From positions 1-7,581 of the forward strand of contig DAOVHI010000065.1 in NCBI GenBank assembly GCA_030671985.1: a DNA stretch of 7,581 nt, written 5' to 3'. Position 1 is the first letter of the stretch. Every line of letters starts with the position of its first letter. Below are positions 1 through 6,220 of this stretch, one piece after another. Made by a program: the position numbers and the translations under genes. The notes below the pieces were generated by a model. The model was not told where the DNA came from and made no database searches. It saw nothing but the letters and a program-made list of their open reading frames with translations. This DNA is from JAHJDO01 sp030671985 [NCBI: bacterium] (GTDB lineage Bacteria > JAHJDO01).

Positions 1-6
1 ATAAAA

Positions 7-36
7 ATCCCCCCTCAAGGGGGGAATCAGGGGGAT
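7..36 (+). repeat. C/G-tract inverted repeat at the folP start, possibly a piece of a dispersed repeat
   Basis: A C6 tract (9-14) is followed after TCAA by a G6 tract (19-24), giving a 7-bp hairpin when T8-A25 is included. A second G5 tract (30-34) lies in GGGGGAT (30-36), which is the exact complement of ATCCCCC (7-13). The C tract can therefore pair with either G tract but not both. The second tract is also the likely ribosome-binding site of folP. From memory, short ATCCCCC/GGGGGAT elements of this look are scattered between genes in several environmental bacterial lineages, so this may be one copy or a shortened half of one; that is inference. The copy starts only a few bases from the window edge, so its left extent cannot be judged. 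Confidence 0.55.
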
Positions 37-40
37 GTAA

Positions 41-859
41 TTGAAAATCAAAAATTTGTTTTTAACCAAGCCTGCGTTAATGGGCATATTGAATGTAACC
101 CCTGATTCTTTTTCTGACGGAGGATTGTACGATACTCATCAAAAGGCAATAAAGCGGGTTGACGAGATGATTGCGCAGGGAGCGGATATTATAGATATAG
201 GAGGGGAGTCAACGCGTCCGGGCGCAGAATCGGTTAGTGAAAAAGAAGAGAGCGCTAGAGTTATTCCCGTGATAAAGGAAGTGGTCAGAAAATTCAATAT
301 ACCTGTCTCAATTGATACAAGAAAAACAGAAGTTGCAAAAAAAGCTCTGGACGCAGGCGCTTGTATGGTAAATAATGTAGATGGATTGAAAGAGAATAAA
401 GAATTTGGTAAACTTGTTGCGCGATATGATGTTCCAATTATTCTTATGCATATGAGAGGGAATCCGAAAACTATGCAGGAAGATATTAAGTACGAGTCGG
501 TCGTCTCAGATATTATAGAAGAATTAAAAGGCAGTATAGCCCTGGCTCAGGATGCCGGAATAAAAGAAGATAATATCTTAGTAGATCCCGGAATTGGATT
601 TGGGAAGACTACGGATGATAATTTGAAGATTATTAATAGAATTGATGAATTTAAAATACTGGGAAAACCTGTTGTCTTGGGTCCGTCAAGGAAATCGTTC
701 ATAGGTAATGTGCTTAATTTAGATGTTAATGAACGGCTTGAAGGCACATTGGCAACAGTGGCATACGCGGCTTTGAACGGTGTGAGCGTTATTCGAGTTC
801 ATGATGTTGTACAGACAAGAAGAGTTATTGATATGATAAAAGCTATAAAGGATGCTTAG
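41..859 (+). CDS. folP: Dihydropteroate synthase
   Basis: This cytoplasmic enzyme joins 6-hydroxymethyl-7,8-dihydropterin diphosphate and p-aminobenzoate to give 7,8-dihydropteroate in folate synthesis; it is the sulfonamide target. The 272-residue product is full length. Family motifs appear in order: MGILNVTPDSFSDGG (14-28), GGESTRPG (54-61), SIDTRK with Asp92, MHMRGNPKTMQE (136-147), DPGIGFGK with Asp182, GPSRKSFIG with Lys218, and IRVHD with Arg252 and His254. By alignment from memory, Asp92, Asn111, Asp182, Lys218 and Arg252 match the pterin/phosphate-binding residues of the E. coli enzyme. Asn112 replaces the Asp common after that Asn. The start is TTG at 41: GGGGGA (30-35) lies 5 nt upstream, and the first in-frame ATG (80) would remove conserved residues just before the signature. 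It is the first visible gene of the operon and its stop overlaps the cdaA start by 1 nt. Confidence 0.97.
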   Translation: MKIKNLFLTKPALMGILNVTPDSFSDGGLYDTHQKAIKRVDEMIAQGADIIDIGGESTRPGAESVSEKEESARVIPVIKEVVRKFNIPVSIDTRKTEVAKKALDAGACMVNNVDGLKENKEFGKLVARYDVPIILMHMRGNPKTMQEDIKYESVVSDIIEELKGSIALAQDAGIKEDNILVDPGIGFGKTTDDNLKIINRIDEFKILGKPVVLGPSRKSFIGNVLNLDVNERLEGTLATVAYAALNGVSVIRVHDVVQTRRVIDMIKAIKDA

Positions 860-1671
860 TGTCGAACTTTTTTAATGAGGTTATAAGTTTCTTTTCGATT
901 TTAGGCTGGCGGGATTTTGTAGAAGTTTTTGTATTAGCCATTATCTTCTACAGAGTCTTTTTATTTATCAAAGGCACCAGAACCGTCCAGATTATGAAAG
1001 GGCTCTTTGTCATTGTGCTTATTGCGCTTTTGGCAAAGATTATGGATTTATATACAATAAGCTGGATACTTGAGAAAGTATTAGCCATAGGTGTGATAGC
1101 TATCCTAATTGTTTTCCAGCCTGAACTAAGACGCGCTCTTTCAAGAATAGGACAAAATCCGCTTATAGATATGTCTTCGCAAGAAGATGAATTAATAGAC
1201 GAAATAGTGAAATCCGTTAATATGCTTTCCAGAAAGAGCATTGGCGCGCTTATTGTAATTGGCCGTAAGATCGGGCTAAAAAATTATATGGAAACAGGTG
1301 TTCGTATAAACGCCAAAGTTACAAGCGAACTGTTAAGCAGTATTTTTACTCCTAATTCTCCTCTTCATGACGGCGCAGTTATAATTGAACAAGAAGAACT
1401 TGTTGCTGCGAGCTGTATTTTGCCTCTGGTGGAGCTTCCAAATATTAAAAGAGCAATGGGTACAAGACATAGAGCTGCTTTAAGTTTAACAAAAGAGACT
1501 GATGCTGTAGTAATAGTGGTTTCTGAAGAAACAGGAGGCATATCTGTTGCAATAAAGCGAAAACTGACACGTGACATAGACGGTATTACTCTGAGAAACA
1601 TATTGCAGAGCCTATATGCTCCGAACAAGAAAAGGAAAAAATCTTTTTGGGTATGGAAGAGGAATAAGTAA
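859..1671 (+). CDS. cdaA: Membrane diadenylate cyclase CdaA (c-di-AMP synthase)
   Basis: CdaA condenses two ATP into the second messenger c-di-AMP, which governs potassium and osmolyte uptake and wall homeostasis in organisms that use it. The 270-residue product shows three hydrophobic membrane segments (about 18-37, 46-60 and 66-87), then QPELRRALSRIG (87-98) and a cytosolic DAC (DisA_N) domain. Catalytic motifs are intact: DGA at 171-173 in SPLHDGAVII, RHR at 204-206 in MGTRHRAAL, and SEETGGIS (222-229). Length and layout are typical of CdaA and unlike soluble DisA, which carries a C-terminal DNA-binding part. The GTG start shares one base with the folP TAG stop, with AAAGGA 6 nt upstream. 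The stop shares one base with the ybbR ATG. In Firmicutes cdaA is followed by the regulator cdaR (ybbR) and glmM; here the YbbR partner is kept but a B6 gene follows. Confidence 0.96.
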   Translation: MSNFFNEVISFFSILGWRDFVEVFVLAIIFYRVFLFIKGTRTVQIMKGLFVIVLIALLAKIMDLYTISWILEKVLAIGVIAILIVFQPELRRALSRIGQNPLIDMSSQEDELIDEIVKSVNMLSRKSIGALIVIGRKIGLKNYMETGVRINAKVTSELLSSIFTPNSPLHDGAVIIEQEELVAASCILPLVELPNIKRAMGTRHRAALSLTKETDAVVIVVSEETGGISVAIKRKLTRDIDGITLRNILQSLYAPNKKRKKSFWVWKRNK

Positions 1672-2048
1672 TGTCTAGAAATTGGGGATTAAAAATATTA
1701 TCATTTTTTATTGCTTGTATGATCTGGTTTTATGTATCAGGAGAAGAAGGGGCAGATATTGCGAGACGAAGAGAAAAAGAAGTGACGATTAGGAATGTTG
1801 TTGTAAAGGTAGTCCATCCGTCGTCTTTCATTTTACGATCAGAGCTGGATCCCAAGCATATAAGTGTGAAAACAAGAGGGACATCACACATCATAGATAA
1901 ACTGGATACCAAAAGCATTCTTGTTTTTGTAGATGTAACCGGCTTAAGCAAGGGAAAATATGTTTTGCCGGTACAAATCAAACTGCCCGCAAACGTAAAA
2001 CTTGTTCAGATTATTCCGCCTACAACAAAAGTGGTTCTCAAAAAATAA
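1671..2048 (+). CDS. YbbR/CdaR-like protein with a single YbbR domain
   Basis: This is a small membrane-anchored protein of 125 residues. A hydrophobic segment at about 6-23 follows a basic N-terminus (SRNWGLK), predicting a signal anchor with the rest outside the cytoplasmic membrane. The body carries one YbbR-type beta repeat: the segment from about 62 to 124, with a GLSKGKY turn (91-97) and a PPTTKVVLKK ending, is typical. CdaR of Firmicutes has about four such repeats and binds and modulates CdaA, so this is a minimal version. The ATG overlaps the cdaA stop by one base and AGAGGAA lies 6 nt upstream, so production is coupled to CdaA. A role in controlling CdaA is inferred from this adjacency and the domain; I see nothing enzymatic. 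Confidence 0.85.
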   Translation: MSRNWGLKILSFFIACMIWFYVSGEEGADIARRREKEVTIRNVVVKVVHPSSFILRSELDPKHISVKTRGTSHIIDKLDTKSILVFVDVTGLSKGKYVLPVQIKLPANVKLVQIIPPTTKVVLKK

Positions 2049-2052
2049 TTAT

Positions 2053-2058
2053 GGGGGA
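2053..2058 (+). promoter_or_regulatory. Ribosome-binding site that decides the pdxJ start
   Basis: GGGGGA sits 6 nt before the ATG at 2065. It supports that ATG over an in-frame upstream ATG at 2002, which lies inside ybbR and would add 21 residues with no place in the PdxJ fold. Confidence 0.7.
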
Positions 2059-2064
2059 TATGCG

Positions 2065-2781
2065 ATGTCAAAATTAGGTGTAAATATAGACCATGTCGCA
2101 ACAATCAGACAGGCCAGAATGACCTTTGAGCCTGACCCTGTTAAAGCAGTTCACTTATGCGAAATTGCCGGAGCCGACAGCATTGTTTCCCATTTAAGGG
2201 AAGATAGAAGACATATCAACGATAGAGACGTAAAACTGATAAAAGAAATCATAAACATAAGACTCAATCTTGAAATGTCAATCGCTCCTGAGATTGTTGA
2301 TATTGCTCTAAAACTTGTTCCTGATCAGGTGAGCTTGGTTCCTGAAAAAAGAGAAGAAGTTACAACAGAAGGCGGGCTGGATGTAGTTTTGAAAAGGAAT
2401 GAATTAAAAGAAATAATCCGGCGTTTCAAGGACAAAGGCATTGTTGTGAATCTTTTTATAGATCCTGAAATATCTCAGATAGATGCGTCTTTAGAGGTGG
2501 GTTCAGATGCGATTGAACTGCATACCGGAAGTTATGCAAATGCGGCCGATCAATCTGCTGTGGAAGATGAATTTAAAAAGATTGTTACTGCCACAGATTA
2601 TGCCAAAAAACATGGACTTATTGTGCATGCTGGACATGGGTTGACGTATTTCAATGTTAAAAAAATTGCAGGTATTAAAGAGATAGAAGAACTAAATATC
2701 GGACATACGATTATATCCCGCGCCGTATTTGTAGGGCTGGAAAGAGCTGTGAAGGATATGATAAATTTAATAAAAACGTAA
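2065..2781 (+). CDS. pdxJ: Pyridoxine 5'-phosphate synthase PdxJ
   Basis: PdxJ condenses 3-amino-2-oxopropyl phosphate with 1-deoxy-D-xylulose 5-phosphate to give pyridoxine 5'-phosphate, the ring-closing step of the DXP-dependent vitamin B6 pathway; it is a soluble TIM-barrel enzyme. From the ATG at 2065 the product has 238 residues, normal for the family. Visible motifs are KLGVNIDHVATIRQAR (3-18), SHLREDRRHINDRD (42-55) with the substrate-binding His/Arg cluster, LNLEMS with Glu70 as the expected catalytic base, DQVSLVPEKREEVTTEGG (87-104), AIELHTGSYA (149-158), HAGHGLTY with His191, and NIGHTIISRA (211-220). The start follows ybbR by 16 nt. In many bacteria acpS follows pdxJ directly; here a RhuM-family gene does, after another 16-nt gap. 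PdxJ argues against a typical Firmicute host. Confidence 0.97.
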   Translation: MSKLGVNIDHVATIRQARMTFEPDPVKAVHLCEIAGADSIVSHLREDRRHINDRDVKLIKEIINIRLNLEMSIAPEIVDIALKLVPDQVSLVPEKREEVTTEGGLDVVLKRNELKEIIRRFKDKGIVVNLFIDPEISQIDASLEVGSDAIELHTGSYANAADQSAVEDEFKKIVTATDYAKKHGLIVHAGHGLTYFNVKKIAGIKEIEELNIGHTIISRAVFVGLERAVKDMINLIKT

Positions 2782-2797
2782 TTTGGGGCACTTTTTA

Positions 2798-3805
2798 ATG
2801 GAACAAAATTCAGAAATAATTATTTGCACAGCACCGGACGGAACAACAAAGCTACAAGTACAGTTAGAAGATGAAACTGTTTGGCTTACACAAGATCAAA
2901 TGGCAATGCTTTTCGGTAAAGGCAGAACAACCATAACCGAACACATTGGTAACATCTTCAAAGAAGGTGAATTGAATGAAAAAGAGGTGTGTCGGCTTTT
3001 CCGACATACCACAAAACATGGGGCAATAGAAGGCAAGACTCAAAACAAGCAAGTCAAATATTATAACCTTGATGTCATAATTTCAGTTGGTTACAGGGTA
3101 AAATCCAAGCATGGAACAAAGTTTCGCCAATGGGCAACAAAGCGGATTCATGAATACATTGTAAAAGGCTTTACAATGGATGATGACCGATTGAAGCAGG
3201 AAGGAGCAAGATCAAGATATTTTGAAGAACTTCTGCAAAGAATCCGTGACATCCGAAGCAGTGAAAGGAACTTTTACCAAAAAGTAACCGATATTTATGC
3301 AACCAGCATTGATTACAAAAATGATGACACTTTAACAAAAGAGTTTTTTGCAACAGTGCAAAATAAAATGCATTACGCCATTCACGGTCAAACTGCTGCA
3401 GAGATGATAAATGAAAGAGTGGATGCTGATAAACCATTTTTGGGACTTACAAATTTTAAAGGCAAATATATTACTAATCGTGATATTAACATTGCCAAAA
3501 ACTATCTTTCGGAAGAAGAATTAAGGCAACTCAATCTTATTGTCTCTATGTATCTTGATTTTGCTGAGCTACAGGCAACAAACGGCAGATTAATGAAAAT
3601 GCACGACTGGATTCAAAAGCTTGATGATTTTTTAAAAATAAGTGAAAAAGAACTGCTTACTAATGCAGGAAAAATCAGCCATAAAAAAGCAATTGATAAA
3701 GCAAAATTTGAATACGATAAATATAGAAATGCAGAAGATAAAAAATATATTTCCGATTTTGATCGCGAAATGAAGAAGTTATTAAAGAAAGATGAAAGCA
3801 GTTAG
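2798..3805 (+). CDS. RhuM-family protein (function unknown), embedded in the cofactor operon
   Basis: The 335-residue product matches the virulence RhuM family in layout and length; the family is named after a Salmonella pathogenicity-island gene and its biochemical role is not established. The N-terminal segment (residues 18-59, including VWLTQDQMAMLFGK and TTITEHIGNIFKEGEL) looks like a winged-helix or HTH DNA-binding unit. Residues 88-125 (YYNLDVIISVGYRVKS, then FRQWATKRIHEYIVKG) resemble the Bro-N/antirepressor type of fold. The rest is helical and charged (RYFEELLQRIRDIRSSERNF at 140-159; YLSEEELRQLNLIVSMYLDF at 236-255), ending in a Lys-rich tail. I chose the ATG at 2798 because family members begin close to this point; a TTG at 2783 would add five residues. 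GGGG at 2785-2788 is a weak RBS. Glutamine codons are 13 CAA to 3 CAG, more CAA-rich than the neighbours, hinting at transfer. The 3' end overlaps the nnr start by 14 nt. Confidence 0.88.
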   Translation: MEQNSEIIICTAPDGTTKLQVQLEDETVWLTQDQMAMLFGKGRTTITEHIGNIFKEGELNEKEVCRLFRHTTKHGAIEGKTQNKQVKYYNLDVIISVGYRVKSKHGTKFRQWATKRIHEYIVKGFTMDDDRLKQEGARSRYFEELLQRIRDIRSSERNFYQKVTDIYATSIDYKNDDTLTKEFFATVQNKMHYAIHGQTAAEMINERVDADKPFLGLTNFKGKYITNRDINIAKNYLSEEELRQLNLIVSMYLDFAELQATNGRLMKMHDWIQKLDDFLKISEKELLTNAGKISHKKAIDKAKFEYDKYRNAEDKKYISDFDREMKKLLKKDESS

Positions 3806-5378
3806 TTTCAACCAGATGAAAGAGATAGATCGGATTGCAATAGAGAAATATGGTATTAAGGGATTATCTCTTATGGAGAATGCGGGCTGTGCGGTTGGTA
3901 AGAACGCAGAAGAAATGCTGGCTGAAATAGAAGGGAAAAGCAGAAATGTTCTTGTAGTCTGCGGAAAAGGCAATAATGGGGGAGACGGTTTTGTCGCGGC
4001 GCGTTATCTTTTGAATTCAAAACGTAGTAAAAATACAAATATCAAAGTTGTAGTTCTGGGTAGTACTAAAGACATAAAAGGTGATGCGAAAACAAATTTT
4101 GATATTATAAAGAAGACAGACGCTGATATATTTGAGATATCAGAATTAGAGCAATTACAAAAGGCAAAACATGTTTTCCAGCATGCAGGTTTAGTAATAG
4201 ATGCAATCTTTGGCACTGGATTAAAAGGCGCAGTAAGAGGCGTAGCGCTTGATGTGGTTAAGCTCATAAACGAGCAGAAATCGAATAAAGTTCTTTCCGT
4301 TGATCTACCTTCAGGGCTTTATGAGGAATTTAATGAAAAAAGAGACATTTGTATTCAAGCAGATAGAACAATCAGTTTTGGTTTGCCGAAAAAAGAATTA
4401 TTGATTTATCCCGGCATTATGTTTGCGGGCAAACTTGTTATTCAGGACATAGGTCTTCCCATAGAGCTTTTAACAGACTCAAAGTTAAAACTGAATTTGA
4501 TGACCAATAGTGAGTTGGCTTCTATTGTTCCTGAGCGCCCGATTAATTCACATAAAGGCACCTTTGGACATGTGTTTGTCATTGCCGGTTCCAGAGGATT
4601 AACAGGCGCGGCGGCTTTAACTAGTCTTGGAGCCCTTTATTCCGGCGCCGGGCTTGTCACACTTGGAATTCCTGAGAGCTTGAATTCTATTATGGAAATG
4701 AAGCTGACGGAAGTTATGACAAAACCTTTGGCTGAAACCACTGATGGAAGCTTGAGTAAAAAGGCTAAGAAAGAAATACTGGATTTTTCATCAAAGGTTG
4801 ATGTTGTTGCCATAGGTCCGGGACTCTCTACAAACGCCGAAACAAGTTCTTTAATTCGCGAATTAATAGAGTCACTGGAAAAGCCGGTTGTAATTGACGC
4901 AGATGGAATTAATGCGCTTGCAGATCACGCATCAATACTTAAGAAACGAAGATATCCCACAATTATAACTCCTCATCCCGGAGAAATGGCAAGACTCATT
5001 GATGAAAACGTGTCCCAAATTAGTTCAGATAGAATAGGCACGGCCGAAAAAGCGATCACATATAAAACTGTTACATTGCTAAAAGGAGCAGGTACGATTA
5101 TCGCCGACGCAAACGGCAATGTTTATATAAATCCCACAGGAAATCCTGCTTTAGCCGTGGGAGGAATGGGAGATGTCCTTACCGGACTTATCTCAGGATT
5201 GATTGCGCAGGGTCTTCACGAACTGGATGCTGCAAAGCTCGGAGCTTATTTACATGGTCTAGCAGCAGATATATGGAAAGACGAAAACAAGCTGGACAGA
5301 TGTCTGACCGCTACAGAATTAATAAACTATATTCCAAAAGCTTTTGTTAAATTACAAAAAGGAGAGAAAAGACTATGA
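3792..5378 (+). CDS. nnr: Bifunctional NAD(P)H-hydrate epimerase / ADP-dependent NAD(P)H-hydrate dehydratase
   Basis: This cytosolic metabolite-repair enzyme rescues hydrated NADH and NADPH. The N-terminal YjeF_N domain (about 1-225) interconverts the R and S epimers, and the C-terminal carbohydrate-kinase-like domain (about 245-520) dehydrates the S form using ADP or ATP. Visible N-domain motifs are LMENAG (27-32), CGKGNNGGDGFVAARYL (57-73), DAIFGTG (137-143) with the expected catalytic Asp137, and SVDLPSG (169-175). In the C-domain: SHKGTFGHVFVIAGS (253-267), IGPGLSTN (341-348), VIDADGINAL (367-376), TPHPGEM (393-399), LLKGAGTII (429-437) and GGMGDVLTG (457-465) with catalytic Asp461. At 528 residues both halves are complete. 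After DLPSG the usual Asp-rich stretch is replaced by LYEEFNEK. The ATG lies inside the RhuM reading frame with only a weak RBS (AAAGAAAG, 3783-3790), so coupling to RhuM translation is likely. Confidence 0.96.
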   Translation: MKAVSFNQMKEIDRIAIEKYGIKGLSLMENAGCAVGKNAEEMLAEIEGKSRNVLVVCGKGNNGGDGFVAARYLLNSKRSKNTNIKVVVLGSTKDIKGDAKTNFDIIKKTDADIFEISELEQLQKAKHVFQHAGLVIDAIFGTGLKGAVRGVALDVVKLINEQKSNKVLSVDLPSGLYEEFNEKRDICIQADRTISFGLPKKELLIYPGIMFAGKLVIQDIGLPIELLTDSKLKLNLMTNSELASIVPERPINSHKGTFGHVFVIAGSRGLTGAAALTSLGALYSGAGLVTLGIPESLNSIMEMKLTEVMTKPLAETTDGSLSKKAKKEILDFSSKVDVVAIGPGLSTNAETSSLIRELIESLEKPVVIDADGINALADHASILKKRRYPTIITPHPGEMARLIDENVSQISSDRIGTAEKAITYKTVTLLKGAGTIIADANGNVYINPTGNPALAVGGMGDVLTGLISGLIAQGLHELDAAKLGAYLHGLAADIWKDENKLDRCLTATELINYIPKAFVKLQKGEKRL

Positions 5379-5917
5379 AACTGGATTTAAATAATTGGTA
5401 CAAGGTCTTAGCTCCCAGACCTACAGTGTTGGTGGCAACGGTTAATGAGAATGGAATTTCGAATGCCGCGCCGTTTAGTTTTGTCATGCCTGTTTCAATG
5501 AAACCTGCTTTAGTTGCTTTTAGTTCTGCTCATAAACGACATACATTAGCCAATATCCGTCTAACAAAGGATTTTACAATCAATATCCCGGGAAAAGAGT
5601 TATTGAATCAAGTGTGGAAGTGTGCGGAAAGCTTTCCTGAAGGAGTAAGTGAAATAAAAAAATCCGACTTGACAGAAGTTAAGATGGACGGGATAAAATC
5701 TCCCGGAATAAAAGAGTGTTATGCAATATTTAGTTGCAAGCTTTTTAAAGAAATTTCAGCAGGCGACCATGTGCTGGTAATCGGAGAAGTAATCGGGGCA
5801 GAGATAAGAGAGGATGTCTTTGAAAACGAAAAGTTCAATTCCCATGCAGCAAGTCCCCTTATGCATATTGGGGGAGAGGAATTTTCATTGCCCGGAGAAA
5901 AACTCATAGCTGGATAA
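5375..5917 (+). CDS. Flavin reductase-like, FMN-binding split-barrel protein
   Basis: The 180-residue product belongs to the flavin reductase-like domain family, whose members bind FMN and reduce flavins or act as small flavoprotein oxidoreductases; the substrate cannot be read from the sequence. Supporting features are PRPTVLVATVNENG (14-27) as the first strands, SNAAPFSFVMPVSMKPALVAFS (29-50) forming the flavin phosphate-binding core, TLANIRLTKDFTINIP (57-72), and SAGDHVLVIGEVIGAE (128-143) near the end of the barrel. No signal peptide or membrane segment is seen. Its ATG overlaps the nnr stop in ATGA, with AAGGAGAG 8 nt upstream, the best RBS in the operon. Coupling to NAD(P)H-hydrate repair suggests a redox-cofactor role, but that is inference. 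It appears to be the last gene of the operon, although no terminator hairpin is visible after it. Confidence 0.9.
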   Translation: MKLDLNNWYKVLAPRPTVLVATVNENGISNAAPFSFVMPVSMKPALVAFSSAHKRHTLANIRLTKDFTINIPGKELLNQVWKCAESFPEGVSEIKKSDLTEVKMDGIKSPGIKECYAIFSCKLFKEISAGDHVLVIGEVIGAEIREDVFENEKFNSHAASPLMHIGGEEFSLPGEKLIAG

Positions 5918-5932
5918 AATTCACGCAAATTA

Positions 5933-5960
5933 TTGCCATTTAAATCAGAATATGTATAAT
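5933..5960 (+). promoter_or_regulatory. Sigma70-type promoter of the tRNA cluster
   Basis: A -35 box TTGCCA (5933-5938) and a perfect -10 box TATAAT (5955-5960) are separated by 16 bases. Transcription would begin near 5966-5968, about 15 bases before the first tRNA. This is the clearest promoter in the window and shows that the tRNAs need not depend on read-through from the upstream operon. Confidence 0.75.
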
Positions 5961-5965
5961 GGCAA
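5933..5965. repeat. Perfect 8-bp inverted repeat across the tRNA promoter
   Basis: TTGCCATT (5933-5940) and AATGGCAA (5958-5965) are exact reverse complements separated by 17 bases. The left arm contains the -35 box; the right arm runs from the end of the -10 box into the start region. It could be an operator for a dimeric protein or chance. No U-tract follows, so it is not a convincing terminator of the upstream operon. Confidence 0.6.
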
Positions 5966-5982
5966 AGTTCTAAGATTTTGTT

Positions 5983-6058
5983 GCCGGTGTAGCTCAGTTG
6001 GTAGAGCAGCTGATTTGTAATCAGCGGGTCGGGGGTTCAAGTCCCTTCGCCGGCTCCA
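5983..6058 (+). tRNA. tRNA-Thr (anticodon TGT)
   Basis: This is a 76-nt cloverleaf. The acceptor stem is GCCGGTG (5983-5989) with CGCCGGC (6048-6054). The anticodon stem is GCTGA/TCAGC around loop TTTGTAA (6014-6020), giving anticodon TGT at 6016-6018, which reads ACA. The T loop is TTCAAGT (6036-6042). The discriminator is T6055 and CCA is encoded at 6056-6058. It is first of three tRNAs in one transcript, and only 5 nt separate it from tRNA-Tyr. Confidence 0.97.
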
Positions 6059-6063
6059 GAAAC

Positions 6064-6148
6064 GGGGAGATTCCCAAGTGGCCAAAGGGATCAGACTGTA
6101 AATCTGACGGCGATGCCTTCGGAGGTTCGAATCCTCCTCTCCCCACCA
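6064..6148 (+). tRNA. tRNA-Tyr (anticodon GTA)
   Basis: This is an 85-nt class II tRNA with a long variable arm (6108-6120). The acceptor stem is GGGGAGA (6064-6070) with TCTCCCC (6138-6144). The anticodon stem is TCAGA/TCTGA around loop CTGTAAA, giving GTA at 6098-6100, which reads UAU and UAC. The T loop is TTCGAAT (6126-6132), the discriminator is A6145, and CCA is encoded at 6146-6148. One nucleotide separates it from tRNA-Gly. Confidence 0.97.
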
Positions 6149-6149
6149 T

Positions 6150-6220
6150 GCGGGTGTGGTTCAGTGGTAGAACACAAGCTTCCCAAGCTTGATATGAGGG
6201 TTCGATTCCCTTCACCCGCT
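6150..6220 (+). tRNA. tRNA-Gly (anticodon CCC), no encoded CCA
   Basis: This is a compact 71-nt cloverleaf. The acceptor stem is GCGGGTG (6150-6156) with CACCCGC (6213-6219). The D stem is GTTC/GAAC. The anticodon stem is CAAGC/GCTTG around loop TTCCCAA (6180-6186), giving CCC at 6182-6184, which reads GGG. The variable loop has 4 nt, the T loop is TTCGATT and the discriminator is T6220. The next bases are CTC, so the CCA end must be added by a nucleotidyltransferase, unlike the two preceding tRNAs. Confidence 0.95.

Noticed and set aside
35-40. ATG-TAA start-stop directly before the folP TTG
   Set aside because: The G tract touches this ATG with no spacer, so it is unlikely to be used for initiation; it is probably the end of the repeat by chance.
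2002-2064. Longer pdxJ form from the in-frame ATG at 2002
   Set aside because: The extra 21 residues read through the end of ybbR, have no similarity to PdxJ, and a good RBS precedes the ATG at 2065.
2782-2797. Transposon or integration scar at the RhuM borders
   Set aside because: No direct or inverted repeats flank 2782-3805 that I can see, so no mobile element is claimed.
4851-4866. Perfect 16-bp palindrome TTAATTCGCGAATTAA inside nnr
   Set aside because: It lies in a conserved coding region, is AT-rich with common codons, and one such palindrome in a window this size is not very surprising. No partner copy was seen.
5918-5982. Intrinsic terminator after the flavin reductase-like gene
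   Set aside because: The only inverted repeat has a 17-base loop, overlaps the tRNA promoter and is not followed by a T tract.
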